This document shows, in pieces, positions 27,139 through 40,227 of a DNA stretch of 64,000 nucleotides (positions are counted from its first letter, which is position 1; each line of letters begins with the position of its first letter). The stretch lies in contig NC_060232.1 in NCBI RefSeq assembly GCF_021155775.2, positions 30,077,922 through 30,141,921 on the forward strand, in the 5' to 3' direction. The DNA is from Neodiprion pinetum (taxonomy: Eukaryota; Arthropoda; Insecta; Hymenoptera; Diprionidae). The notes beneath the pieces were generated by a model. The model was not told the DNA's origin. It did not search any database and saw only the letters and a program-made list of their open reading frames with translations. The translations under genes and the position numbers were made by a program.

Positions 27139-28372
27139 TTGGCTCGAGACATCTATCTGGAAAAGAAAAATTGATGAAATTGTCAATGCTTTTCAAAAGA
27201 ACCTCCATCCGTGGAACATCGAGCGTTTAGTACCAATTCCGCTCGCCAGGTCCTCGGTTCATGAACAAAATTTTTCGTCCCATGTGCCGTGTGATCGAAG
27301 ATTTACAGCGCACCGCGTTCTCACAGCTGTAGTGCAGACCATAGTGTAAGAATATACTTTATGCTCTAAACGAAGATGCGGAGTAGCAAAGTCACGTGAC
27401 AAGCCCCCCACGTGACGTCACGACAATGATAGTTAAATGTAATGACGTTATGTGCGGACGAAGCGGCTGTGGATGCGCAAGAACACACCTTACATACTTA
27501 TACTATGGTGAAGACGACACGAGGATCGGACCACTTTATAATGCAGGATTGGGATTTACAGCTGACTGTCGAAGCTGTCGAATCATACGTATGTCAAATG
27601 CGCCAAGTCTACAGGGCGCTGACTTACCGACGTCCGTGTTCGATACGCAGAATATGCCTAGTGAGTATTTTGTATCGTTATAAATAATTATCTCGACCAC
27701 CGCGATCAGCTCGGTTCGACTAATACCGCATCTCAAGTCGGGCTTCGACAGCTCGACAATCTCTGTTGCGGTTTATTACGGCCGCGTAGAAACGATGCAG
27801 AGTCCCTCGCACACGCCAAATCCTGCGCATGTGCCACGCGTAGCGCGTTACCCACGATTGTTTGAAACTTGACTTGCGTTGGGCTTATTTATAGACGACT
27901 GGCCAGCATGATCTACGGCAAAAACGAGCTCATTCCGGTCAATCCGGTTTTCTTGTTTTTAATAAGTCGATGTAAGAGGAAAAACAGAGCAACACAAATT
28001 TTTTCTTCGAAAGGATCACTTTTATTTACCAAAAGAAACGTTATGACGTATAATGCTGAATTGCCAAAAAAAAAAGTCAGATATTGGAAGATGTGTACAA
28101 TCAGATTCGTTATCAACAGCTATTAGGCTAAAGAGTAAGATCTTGAGTCGTAAAATTAAGATCCTTTTTTATTTTGTTCGGAACGGATAATGAATCAATT
28201 CTCACAAGATCTTGGAATATGATAACTCAAAATGTAAAGATTTACAAACACAAGTGTCGACTTCTTTTTTCTTAAATTTATGTGAAATTTTCATCTACAA
28301 TAGCTATTTTACTGGCGATTTAACACCTCATAAACTAGCTGCTGTGCCAAATCAAGCATACCGTGGTTTTCT
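27139..28372. other. Promoter side of GK5 and 3' flank of RPAP3
   Basis: Holds the GK5 upstream exon and promoter and the E-box/CRE cluster (separate entry). A plus-strand frame from 27442 runs into a good donor (CCTA|GTGAGT at 27660/27661), but no matching acceptor or known protein was found. It may be a divergent non-coding transcript or chance. Confidence 0.4.
27391..27420. promoter_or_regulatory. E-box pair and CRE upstream of the GK5-like gene
   Basis: GTCACGTGAC at 27391-27400 is a palindromic extended E-box identical to the CLEAR consensus bound by MiT/TFE factors (also bound by USF). A second CACGTG lies at 27409-27414 and overlaps a full palindromic CRE, TGACGTCA, at 27413-27420. 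The cluster lies about 250-280 bases upstream of the GK5 start codon. The element identities are seen in sequence. Function is inferred. Confidence 0.5.
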
Positions 28373-30564
28373 TTAAACTTCATACTTCTTTTGTAGAGAT
28401 GCAAGTTCATCCTGCGATTTATGTTCAGACACTTCACAGTATTTGAAAATCGTTTTCAAAGCTGTAAAAGATTATTGTATATAGAGAACAATCATTTCCG
28501 TAATGTGTAGCTGCTTACAAACATCTTACCATTTTTATCAGCAGTAGACATGAACATAGTAAGAGCACCGAATCGCTTTACTTGTGCAAGGTCTTCGAGA
28601 TATCGAAATAGTGGCTTTTTTCTGTTTATAAATTCAGTTGACAAAATTGTTAATATCTCACTGAATGTATCCGGTTCCATAGAGTCTTTAAATAACTTGT
28701 GTATTGTATCTACAGGCATTTGCTAAAAGAATATAAAAAATAAGTAACAATGTGTCGAATTGATCATTCGGACTGCTAAATCTTGTAGAATTATCGTCAA
28801 ACGTTACCTCCAAGTAGAGGAAGCGAAATTCCGGGTCCTTATTTTTTTTCCAATTCATGAAAAATTGTACCGTAGTTCTTGGCACAGGTGGTAATTCAAC
28901 GTGCTCGAGATTTGTTGGTCTAACTTTATCGTGCTCAACTTCTTGCACTGGAATTACTTCACTTATCAGTGGCTCTATTTTCTTGACGGTACCTTCTATA
29001 TTGCTGTTCCTGGATTCTGTTTCTTTAACTTCTATTCTTCGTAGCGGTTTCTGAAAATTTTAACTTAACAATTTCTCGTTTCATTTAATTTAGTAGATAT
29101 TTATTGGGAATTACGAGTATCGACAAATCAAATGGCTTTGTTGTTACTTGTCCCAGCACCTACTTTAGATCTCTGGTGAGGAGGTTTCATGACCGGTTGT
29201 ATAATAGCGACATCTTCTCCTTCTCCCAATGACCAACAGGGAATTTTTGGTTTTGGAACTACTGAAGATGTGGGCTCTATATTCTGAGGCTTTTTAACAG
29301 GACCACCACATAGTTTTTCCCCAATTTTCTTTTCAATTGGTGTATCATCAGTAAGATCAGATTGTGATACAAGTAAGGGCTAAAAATATAAGATTTTTAT
29401 GCGGACTGTTTCACATTTTACGAATTTCCAATACACCCATAGACAATTGCAAATCAAAACGTTAAATTTTCGGTCATTTTTCACCTCACCTTTGAGCTTT
29501 CGATTTTTTTTTTCACTAATGTCAACATTTTGCTGGCATCCTTGTTTGATGGATCCAGTTTCAACACTTTTTCTAAATCCTCCATTGCCTCTTTATATTG
29601 CTTCAGTTCTTTTCTCGCAGTAGCTCGTCGATGATAGGCTTTTACGTAAAGTTCATCGAGTTGAATAGCTGCTGTGCAGTCAGCTTCTGCCGAATATAAA
29701 CTAGTAGAAAACAAATTTCTCTTGTTATCGAAGATATCAAATGCCAGCTTATTACGCTACTCGAATAAATCGTCCACAACTGAAAATCGCAAGCAATCCA
29801 GAGTTTTGCACTTTGAGCACAGAGAACTCACTTGTCCATCTTGAGATGGCAGAGTGCTCGATTAGCGTAGAACACAGCATCGTAGGGAAATACTTTAATT
29901 GCTTCATCGTAAGACTGAACCGCTTGGCTCCACTGTTGTTTTTTGACAAAAACGTTCCCTTTCTCTTTATGAGCTACTGCTTGATTGTGATTTTTTTCAA
30001 GTTCTTCTTTGGACAATTCCTCGTCTGATGATTCGTGTTCTTCCTGCCTATCCAATTCTTCACAGGCTTTGTCCTGGAACGTCAGCAAATTCAAGGTAAA
30101 AGAGCTCAAAATTGATCTACAGACAATGCGAAGCTAGTGCTTTGATTAAAAATTTTCAACTTTAAACTTGTGACATTTACCACATCAAATTTATCCCACG
30201 AAGTGTAATCTGACGACTTGATCCGTTTCCTATTTGCCTCATTCTCTGTTGTCTTTGGCTTAACTTGTTTGGCAGCGCTCTTTTTACGGCTTCTGATTGG
30301 CGGAAGTACCTTTCAGCCAAAATAGCAAGCGCGGTTGAATTAAAAAACTAATTGATTCCTCCTTAACTCAAACGACATAACCTTGTAATAATAATGAAAT
30401 AGTAATTCAGAAAAATATACCCGATCCCCCGATGCATGCAAAAGCTCAGAGTCTTTACGCTTCATTTGTTCTTCCCAGTTTTTCATGTCGTAAAATTCGC
30501 TCTGCAGATCGGAGGAATTGTCACGGACCTGCTTTTGCAGCAGTATTGACCTGTCCACCTCCAT
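28373..30564 (-). CDS. spag: RPAP3 / spaghetti, TPR co-chaperone of the R2TP complex, complete
   Basis: RNA polymerase II-associated protein 3 works with HSP90, PIH1D1 and RUVBL1/2 in the R2TP complex to assemble RNA polymerases, PIKKs and snoRNPs in the cytoplasm. Eight exons join in frame: 30421-30564, 30181-30309, 29832-30073, 29490-29700, 29164-29379, 28808-29050, 28530-28722 and 28373-28461, giving 488 aa. Residues about 1-90 are charged and include YDMKNWEEQMKRKDSEL and SDYTSWDKFDV. A three-motif TPR domain spans about 120-230 (AVAHKEKGNVFVKKQQWSQA, FYANRALCHLKM, AYHRRATARKELKQYKEA), with the basic residues that clamp the HSP90/HSP70 EEVD tail. A low-complexity linker (about 243-360) follows. 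The RPAP3_C domain (about 375-480) includes FFMNWKKNKDPEFRFLYLEQ and LFRYLEDLAQVKRFGALTMF. It has one TPR domain, unlike the two of vertebrate RPAP3 and as expected for fly Spag. The start is the first ATG of the exon, in a favourable context. Confidence 0.94.
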
Positions 30565-31654
30565 TATACCTGAAATATAACCGATTTCAGAATTGGAGAT
30601 TCATGTACGTGTTGAGTCTCCAAAATTGTTCTTTATATTTTGTTCCATTTTTGCTCAGGTCCCTAAATTTTGTTTCTATATTTATTTGTTAGAACTGATT
30701 CTCTATTTACATATCGTAAAAATAACTCTCAACTATTTGAATAAATGTTGATTCCGAGTAAATAACATATAGGCAAGACAACAATTTATAGGTTATGATT
30801 TGGTAGTTTTTATGGAATTTTACTGACGCGCCTGAGTAGAAGATTAATATCGCGTGAATTTTGATGAAAGGTTTGCGTGTCACGCTTGTTTAACTGCTCA
30901 GTTGCTGAATTTCTTTCAAATCCCGAATCCCAAAATATCTAAGTTTTCGGTTTTTTGTCTTTTGAACCGACTGAACTGACTCAGCGGACTCAGCTGTGGA
31001 TATCATAGAGTTATAGAGTCTATGGTCGTAAGACCGTGGAGGCGACTCGACTCAACCATTGATCAAAGATTTAAAGATGGCATGCAAAGTCCGATTCGTT
31101 TGGCGGGTAATTTGAAGAATTGCGATTTAGTGCTTCGCGTTCACCGTATGAAGCGTTATTTAAACTTTGAATAATTAAACATGACATTGATAGAAGAAAG
31201 AAAAGAGGCGACCCGGTAGTTTCTTTATCATCGGGAGCTGTTTAACACGCAATCCCCTAAGTCACAAATTTTAATTAACTGTTTTCAGTCAACGAACACG
31301 ATCACCAAACTCCGAAGGAAGACAATACGAATAGAGGCGCGTACGAAATTGACGATATATTATGTAATTGTCCTCGAATTAAAAATATACCTTATTGCAT
31401 ACTCTGTTGCATCACTTGCAACTTACGGAGGGTAGTAAGAATGCACTAATGAATAAATCGACTAATGGTATCGGGTCATTGTCTAATTAGATAATTGTTG
31501 GTGAACTTTAGAAGATTAACGTATACATATGACTGAAAAATGTAGTTACGACTTGCTATTACATTCCGCTTTGCTGTCTATAATTTCTTCGTCGTTTTTC
31601 TTTATACAAACAACAAAGTGTATATTTATGTAATTCATCTATGGCCGGAACAAG
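30565..31654. other. Intergenic region upstream of RPAP3
   Basis: Probable RPAP3 promoter. A plus-strand ATG near 31021 opens a 50-codon frame containing RPWRRLDSTIDQRFKDG and a possible donor (GCGG|GTAATT). It could be a first exon of the downstream plus-strand candidate gene, but no frame-consistent acceptor was found. Confidence 0.35.
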
Positions 31655-32886
31655 ATGTATTTGAGCGAAATGCTATGGATGACCATTGAAATCGGACTAA
31701 GGTCACTCGTATCGTGGCGGACCAAGTTGCAAGGAATTGGGTCGAATTTAATTTATGGTAAGGAAAGTCTTTATCGCTGGCAGTTTTATTATTCAATAAA
31801 GCAACACTGCCGCGATATTCGCTCTATCGTATACTTACGAACTATTTAAATTATAATTTTGCGGAGTACATTTTGAATCAAAGCGTTACTTGGGAAATTC
31901 TGCAGATTTTTATTTTGAGTTTTTTTTTGGGCATTTATGTGGCAGCATTCACATTTGTGAATAGAAATATACAATGTCATATATAGAGATAAATGAGAAG
32001 AATTACGATACGTTTATAGACTTTAAAAAAGTTTTAAGTATATTAATTGTCACTATCAGTTTTCAGAGTCAATGGTGCAGGAGATATTTTTAACATCTGC
32101 AGTACAATATAACAGAGACCTGTGTTTCAATCTTACACAAGAAAATGGAATGCTTTTATATTGGTTACTGACCAATTGTACGTCCCTATTTCATATTATC
32201 TCCTCTCGCATGCGACTAACGATAAGATTGTTTATTACCTCACGAGGAATGTCACGTTTACCGAAAGGTAAGATAACATGCGTACGAATTATTTATGCGA
32301 AAAAATAAATTACCCATAAGTTGGTAGTAAGAATAAATTTTTCAACTGTTTTAGAAGTTGACGATTTCATTTTTATGCTTCATAACTACTAACTTGTTCA
32401 ATCTCTTTAATTGAAGATAAAAAAACGATGGTCTTGCAAAACATTAACCATGGGCATATATGAGGGAAAGTAGCTGATATTAATCCCCGCAGGCCAGACA
32501 ATATTTCGCTATTGTACCACATCTGCTTGGATAATACAGCGTCATCTTAGGAAAAATGGCTTCGATAGAGTTCATCTAATGTCAAGAAATTGAAAAAAGA
32601 GGGGGAGGTAATTTTCGAACCACTCTAGGTAGTCTTATTAAAAAATAAACAAATTTATTTTGCTTCCGTCTGTCCTTTGGCCGGGTCATTTTTGGCCACA
32701 CTACACGTTATTCACTATTTCCAAATACCTCTGCTGAAAATATTTGAGTGCAGTATTTTTCCAGGTAAACGATACAGTGCAGATTATCCAGATTTCCTAA
32801 AGGATGAAGAGAACTGGACAACGTCGCAGCCTGTGTCAAGCATTACCGAGTATGCAGGCATTGAGCTTGACATTCGACCCTTTTAG
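31655..32886 (+). CDS. Possible three-exon gene, product unknown
   Basis: Three segments with consensus splice sites join in one open frame: 31655-31757 (donor TATG|GTAAGG), 32067-32267 (acceptor TTTCAG, donor AAAG|GTAAGA) and 32765-32886 (acceptor TTTCCAG, stop TAG). They give 141 aa. The middle exon is rather hydrophobic (NGMLLYWLLTNCTSLFHII). The C-terminus is acidic (YSADYPDFLKDEENW and EYAGIELDIRPF). A possible polyadenylation signal AATAAA is at 33266-33271. I do not recognise the family. The first ATG could be internal if an upstream exon exists. It lies divergent to RPAP3. It could also be a spliced non-coding RNA whose open frame is chance. Confidence 0.3.
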
Positions 32887-35800
32887 ATTTTGGGAAACTG
32901 CCATCGAATCAAGATCGACTAGCCTCAATGTTAATTATTGCCACGATGCACAGACGAGTGGCTGCCGGCCAGTTTTGTGATGCCAGTTCGCACCAGTAAG
33001 CGAGTAACGCCCGATGGAAACACACCTGTGTGCTTTGCTGGTCTGCATTGTAAAAACAATTTTCGAAATTGTACCCTAACACTCCGTGGTGGATATAGTG
33101 ATAAAAACTTGTTAGTTCTAAACCAGTGACATTTTATTTCCCAATAATTTGTCTGGTGAATTTATCTGTTTCGACATACTAAACAGCGCACATCCTGCGT
33201 TGCGAATGAAAATTCTTCAATTTTTGGATGTGCCTTCAAGCTCCTTTGTACCACAAACATGAAAAAATAAACCAAATTAAAACACTGTGCTCGTGATTGA
33301 CAACGGCTAATCAGTGTTTGCTCTGATTCGTACACTTAACAAACAAAAAAATAAAAACAAAAGAAAAGCACGCTACAAGTGGATGCAGTCGAGATGTAAA
33401 GCATGAGCGCTCTTATAGATTACTCTTCGTAATTTCTAGAAATTAGTTGGCGAATCTTTGGGACCATTCCAATGACGCGGAACGACCCGCTACAATGACA
33501 GAGTGAAGTAGACCCGAGATTTTTCGAAGGTAATTCAACGGCCGTTTTAATCATACGATACGTAAGATACTTAAGATACGCCCGAGATCGTCTAACGCTA
33601 TATACTTTAGAAGCACCGCGCAAAAAGGAATAACAAAAATAAAATTCGCCAACAGGAGACCGAAAATAGGCCAACGGTAGACGGTTTTATAAGTTTTCTG
33701 AAGGGCATGTCACCTGCTTCGTTGCTCTCCGTATACCTATAAACAATTTCATGATGTTCATCGAGGTTATTGCTGGGGCTTGTTTGTTCCTTGAAAAAAG
33801 AACATGAAATATTTGCTGAAATAATTGCTTCATATTGTTTCAATCGCTCGTCTAATTAATCCGCGTTGATAAACGTAAACATGATACACTGCAAATTATC
33901 CGATCCATGCAGGTCCTTGATGATCTTATCAAAACCTTGTGACCATACTGTTTGATCAAGTGGTTTCATCGTTTTGGGAACTGTGCTTCGAGGTATAAAA
34001 TAACAAAAATTGCAAACGTGCATTTTATCATTTTATTTCTGATCACTTACCGTTAAGGAACGTTTAAGAATGCTCGTAAACACTCTCGTTCCACCTTGAT
34101 ACTCGACTGCACAGCACTCTGTGGCTGAAAATTCTCCTCCGCGGCGGTTGCGGAATAGCGCATAACCGGTGCACCTACTTATGCCGCCTTCAACGTGTCG
34201 TGTGAGATGAAATCAGTTTGTCGTCAACTTGTACGAGCTAACAATTTTCCAAAAAGCTTTCCGCTGACGTTCGCCAAGAAACGAATGGAGGGAACTAACT
34301 CAACCATCTGTATTCTATAGATCGAGTGTTAGCAAGTGTTACACTGTCCGAAGCCGATGGTTTTCTCCATCGAAATTCTTTTAAACTCGTTACGAAACGA
34401 TGAAAACAAAATTGGGAATCTATCGTGATTTATTAATTTCCATAAATTCGTTTCAGACGCATGATTCTGATCGTATTAGTTATCTTCCGTTAGGTACGTG
34501 ACGTGTTCGTCACGCGGTGCCATGAATTTAATGCTCTGCATGCGGTTAATCACGGTGCAAGCATTCCAAGCCGATATTGCCTGTGTAGTCATATTTATCC
34601 AGGAATGTTTACAAACCCGGCATTCTCGGTGGCTCTAAAAGAAGCAAATATTTATATAAGAGTGAAAAAATGCATAACAATATCCTGTTAACACATTCTT
34701 CACTGGGTCAATCACTCGGTGCAATGACCAATGAGGGTAAGTCAACGCTCCGAGCATTTTTCGCGGCATGTCATTACTCTTATTATTATTATTATTTTAT
34801 TTCTATTCTCGTATTCAGATTTTGGACTCTACGGTTTTGCTCGAAGAAATATACCTACATTAAAATACGAACAGTCGCTATACAGAATTGACGGAGGTCG
34901 AGGCGTAATATCTCTTCAACTTCAAACTAAATGAAACATTATAATTTTATGATTTTTTGACGAACCAGTAATAGCTAATTTTTCATCTTTTTGCTCGTTT
35001 GCTCCATGCCTGATCAAAGTTAGAACTTAATGAACAGTTTCGATGTTCTGCGGCGATCAAACGGCGCAAGAATCATTCGCCTGTATTGGAGAAAAGGTAG
35101 CGCGATATCATTATCTCATGATTGAAACGAGCAAGCCGGGTAAACGCGATTGGACAGCCCCGGAAATCTAATATAAAACTATTTTCTCAGGCGAAATCAT
35201 TTTTGGACACAGCTATATTTACCGCCTGGCTGCATACTGGCGCGATTCCCACGCTGCGAGGCTCTACGGCGTGTCTCAAAGAGAACAGAATGACCTCCAC
35301 TCTCATAAGCCACACGATTGATCGACTTGGTCAACAAAGGCGGGAAGCATCCGAATTATATTTTCAGTCTTTAACCGCGTACGATTCAAATCACCCGCCA
35401 TAAATGTCAAGCGTCTATACTTTGAGTGTTTGATCTGGTGCTCTCTGTTCCAGCTGTAGATACTCGAAACAATTGGAGTTAGCTGTAATGAAGCGAAATT
35501 CGCGTTTTCATAGATCACCCTATGGCATCGCGTCAATTCCAACGTGGTTTGGTTATTACATAAACAGAACGACGATTAGTTATTGAATTTAAAACACGAT
35601 CGTAATCCGACTTCGCATGCACGATTCATAACGCCGATCGTTTTGCTTTTATGGATTCAGTGCATGTCGTAAGACTTTTTAATGATCCGTTTTCGTGTTT
35701 ATTTTGTAATAACACATGAGGTTGACCGGAAACTGCAGGGAAACGACTAGGATCGTTTACAAAATACAAGATTGGCGAACGATCTTATTAACAACGTCGT

Positions 35801-36675
35801 TACATCGCGAATCCGTCCTCATCACAACTTTCTGCAGCTAGTTGCAGATCATTTCTTTCATCTCTACTTTAGGCATCGGTTCAACATGCATACCTCCCCA
35901 AATTTGAGTAGCAATTTGTCACGCAGTAGAAATGAACACGTTTGATAAATCGGACAAAGCAATAAATGTTGCGAAAATAACTACAGAGGGCAATGCGCAT
36001 CTTGGATGGAAATGAACGTGGATTCTTCCCCGACCCAAACGCACCTACTGTCCTGATGTATGTACTACAATCCTTCAGCGGTTATTTCCGGCAAAGATTG
36101 CTGCTGCAGTATGAGCGGTATTTTAAAAGCGAAAATATTCAGAGTGCATGACACGCCCGGTTTTTTCCCTTGAGTTTGTTAAGGACGGCCTAGCGCTTTT
36201 CCAAGAGCAAGTTCGTCGTACCTCGCAAGCTCTTGGTATTGCCTTGCCCTCTCACCCTGGGACATTCCCATTAAATCGTTGTGAATTTTTCAGGGTCATA
36301 TATCAGTTTTATCGTGTGCCTATACCATCACGATTTCAAAAGCGATGTGTTCTGAAAAAAGGTCGCAGATCGAAACCGCAAGAGAAACAATGTCAATTGC
36401 TGTTAGCATGTAAAATGAGGCCTCGAATATTCAGGGCGCAAAACTCTGCACATCGACGTGACTGCGAATGGTTTGTGATGATGTGGAAAAGACGCGGCGA
36501 TTATACGGGGCGATCCATTGCTTCGACTACATATTTGTCAACCATCCCCTGATCCAGTGAGTTATGTTCATCCTGGGACGTGCGAAATGAGCAAAAGCGT
36601 TACGAAAAAGATGTTCAAGGTTGCGAGGACAAAGACAATCTGAAACGGGGTAGCAAGTGAAGTTGGCATTGCATA
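32887..36675. other. Intergenic region before bestrophin
   Basis: No supported gene. Minus-strand frames at 33420-33843 and a stretch near 34009-34215 before a good donor (ACG|GTAAGT) are open but lack frame-consistent partners. A 134-codon plus-strand frame lies at 36148-36552 (MTRPVFSLEFVKDGLALFQE at its start). It resembles nothing known and may belong to the bestrophin leader. Confidence 0.35.
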
Positions 36676-39600
36676 ATGACGGTCTCGTATCAATATGAAG
36701 TTGCAAGCTCAACTAGCGGGGGTTTCACCAGGCTGCTGCTTATGTGGCGTGGATCACTGTACAAACTGATCTACAGGGAACTTCTACTCTTCCTGGTACT
36801 CTTCGCCATTCTTTCAACCCTTTACCGCAACGTATTTACCGCCACCCAAAAAAGGTTCGTTTATAGTACTTTTCCAGTGTCACAAATGTCTTTCACCTCT
36901 AAGGAGGTTCACAGTGGAGTTTTTAAGATTCGATAGATGAACACGTATGTAAAACTATTTCTTTCAGAGATTTTGAACAGATCGTGGTATACTGTGACAC
37001 TTTCATCAGCTTGATTCCTCTGAGTTTTGTGCTCGGATTTTACGTATCATACGTGGCTGGTCGGTGGTGGGAACAATACATGGCCATACCTTGGCCTGAT
37101 AAGTGAGTTTAAGAGAATAAGCGTGATCAAGTTTCACAATCCGATTTGCATTGCTCCGCATAGCATGCATTAAAGCCATATTCATCACGTTTAAGAGTGA
37201 TGCATTCCGTGGCGCTTTATGTGACTGGTAATGACGAGTATGGACGTGTACTGAGGAGGTCCTTAATGCGGTACCTAAATCTCTCCTTGATTCTGGTCCT
37301 CCGTTCAATCAGCTCAGCTGTTAAAAGGCGTTTTCCAACCCTCGACCACGTCGTCGATTCAGGTGAGAAAAATTCAAGCATGTTGCGAAAGCCGATTCAC
37401 AGCCGTCTGGCACCTGTTGGTAAGAATTCGACTTTACGAGATATCTGAGAGTACAAGCTGAGTCACTAAGGAAAAAGTATAGTTGGACCGTCTATTGGCT
37501 ACGTCTACATTCTTCAATGAACTATATGTGCCGCCGTCGTCTGAACTATGAATAGGAACGAACCAACTATACTTTTGTGCTATTTTCTATCATTGTCCAT
37601 GCAAAACGGCTCATCTTTGAAGTGGCTTTGATTCGAATTTGTTGCGAATTTATTCAGCCGCGGTCGTGTTTGCTCAACAGGTTTTATGACTGCTTTGGAA
37701 CTAGAGCTGTTCCAATCCGTACCCAGTGTGGAGTTCAACACTTACTGGATACCATGCACGTGGTTTATCAATTTACTAAAGGAAGCACGTCATAGCCAAC
37801 GGTTGACGGATTCGCAGGGGCTGAAGATAATAATGGAGGTTCGTAGCAAACCTTCTCCTTTGGGCAATAATCAATTAATATGAAGCGAGTTTTGCTTCAA
37901 CAAGTTAATCATGGATAAAACAGTGCAGATGTAAATCTGATAAACCTAATACTAAAAAGCATTCCAAATTTAATAATTACACCGAGACTAGTAGACCATT
38001 GTGATTCAGTAAAAGCCATATGTATTTTTCGATCAAATTTAAAGTCCCCGCTTGCACGTTCAAGTAGATTCACAAAGCGTAGATCTTACATCCGGTTTTC
38101 TTATCGACACAGGAATTTAACGAATTTCGGTCCAAATGCGGTCTTCTATGGAGCTACGACTGGGTGTCGATTCCATTGGTGTACACCCAAGTCGTTACTT
38201 TGGCGACGTACAGCTTCTTCGCAATTGCTCTCGTTGGTCGTCAGTACATAGAAGGAGCTAAAAAGCCGTTCCAAATGCAAGTCGACATCTACCTGCCACT
38301 TTTCACGATTTTGCAGTTCTTCTTCTTCATGGGATTGCTCAAGGTACTTCACAGCTTTTTGACCAATATCAGACCGAATTCAAATACTTTCTGCCGTACA
38401 GTAAGCTGCAGATCAGTTGAGCTACGATTTTTTATAGGTTGCCGAGCAACTGATCAATCCATTCGGAGATGATGATGAGGACTTTGAGTTGAACTGGCTG
38501 ATCGACAGGCATACAAAGGTAACTGACGGGTAGTCAAACAAAGTATTGCAATTGGACACTGATCTACACAATTTGTAAATCTCGATATTTCAAACATACG
38601 TCGAAAGTTGGACATTTTGCCAGAGTGATAAATTAGCAAACGATTACTTTTTCGCAGGTATCCTATTTGGGTGTTGATACTTTGATGATGAGATGTCCAC
38701 CGCTAGTTAAAGATATTTACTTCGACACCGAGGACTTGACGCTTCCGTACACTGAAGCATCGGTTCCTTATAAGAAGAAAACGTACCGTGGAAGTGTTGC
38801 CAATATGACGTAAGTCCCCCACTTCTATTGTGAATTATTCATCAACAATTGAGCAAAAATTATGGCACTCTATTGAATATTTTCGACTTTCACACTTAGG
38901 CTCTTTAGAGTCCGATAGACTTTCTTACCTTCAAATTTTACAATATTTAAACCATGCGCGTGTCTAGGGTACCGGAAGAAAAACAAACCATGTTTTTACC
39001 CGACATTTCCGAAGAACTTGAAGAGACCGGAGCGACGTTACCAACGCCGCGTGCGTCATCAGCGAGCCTAGCTACTCATGCGACTGATAGTCCACTCAAT
39101 AACAGGCGGTAAGGTTGAAGCTGATTAGAAACAGTTATGCAGTTTCCATACCTAAGCTTAAATAAGAACGTCGAATACAAAGAGAGAAATAAGGCAAATT
39201 GAATATCTGGAGTCATGATCGTTAGTAAGTTAATTTCGTTTGTTTCAGCCAGATCAGCGAGTCCCCTCCAGCTACTCCGCGATTACCTCGAAACCTTTCT
39301 GAAACCATTATCCAGTTTGGTGAGGCTTCGATCGAATCGGAAAGAGAACACCGAACGATAGCAGATGCTGTGAAAAAGCTCGCGTCAAAGTCCCTCTACA
39401 ACGTTACGCCTCAGGCGGCGAAAAAATCGTTTTTTGGCACTGGAAAGGTCACCGCGAATCTCCAACCGTGGCCAAGCGCCACGAACATTGCGCGGTACAA
39501 CGCACAAAATGCCGGAGACATGCAGCTTTCCGCAATGCCCGTGCCTGCGACAGAGACCATAGACGTTAATTATACTCCACAGAGAAAAAGTTCTCTCAAG

Positions 39601-40227
39601 GTGAAGCAGTGCCCCCATTATAACGGGGGCGAGCAATCTGTGCCCGTTGAACAAGTTCGGAACGCCGTGCAATGCGGTGTGCAGGGCATTGTTAACACGG
39701 CGTTTTCCCAAGAGCGATTGTCGCCTAGTAGCTACAAGAAGAGGGAGGAAAATAGTACCAACTGCAGTTGGGATAGTGCTCATGATGAGAACCGTTTGGA
39801 AACGTGTCAAAAACATTCGTGCGTACGTCGCAAAAACTTTTGCCAACACAACACGCGCTCGCGGCCTCCTTTGCGAACGCATAACTCTCCCAAGTATCTT
39901 GTTCGACGGCACAAGTCGATGGGGAGCGGTAAGAAAAAGGGTGTTCGGTGGAAATCTGTCGTTGACGATACAGGCGAGCCGACCAATCGGAGGAAAACCA
40001 TCGGCAGCGTTCCAACTGCTCAGATAATCATTGCCCAGACAGCTGCAAGCACGCCGAATCTCTGTGCTTTAAACGAAAATTATAACTCCTGCCAGCGGAG
40101 AAACAGGGATTCGGACACCTCGAGTGCTGACTGCTCCTTGGAGTGTCCTTCAGGCGATGATAATCAGGCCCACAAAACTCAGTGCAAAACGTCGTCGGAC
40201 AAAATTTTTCATATATCCGAAAACTAG
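36676..40227 (+). CDS. Best: Bestrophin, calcium-activated chloride channel, complete
   Basis: Pentameric Ca2+-activated anion channel of the plasma membrane. In flies Best1 carries swelling-activated chloride current. Nine exons join in frame: 36676-36854, 36968-37102, 37196-37362, 37681-37838, 38113-38343, 38438-38518, 38658-38809, 38968-39108 and 39249-40227, giving 740 aa. The conserved core is residues 1 to about 365: MTVSYQYEVA start, WRGSLYKLIYRELLLFL, and the neck IPLSFVLGFY with Ile76, Phe80 and Phe84 at the family positions. RWWEQYMAIPWPD, MRYLNLS and KRRFPTLDHVV follow. The Ca2+ clasp NPFGDDDEDFELNWLIDRH is at 297-315. The rest is a long disordered Ser/Thr/Pro- and basic-rich tail (about 375 aa), mostly in the last exon, comparable to long fly bestrophins. 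Which paralogue this is cannot be settled from the window. The antisense frame at 39385-39912 is a shadow of the last exon. Confidence 0.95.

Noticed and set aside
27442..27687. Plus-strand 81-codon frame with a good donor upstream of GK5
   Set aside because: No partner exon or protein similarity was found. It lies in a promoter region where chance open frames are common.
33420..34215. Minus-strand open frames near a good donor at about 34030, possible small gene
   Set aside because: No acceptor gives a frame-consistent continuation, there is no start codon in the best frame, and no family similarity is recognisable.
39385..39912. 175-codon minus-strand open frame
   Set aside because: It is antisense to the well-supported last exon of bestrophin and has no recognisable protein.
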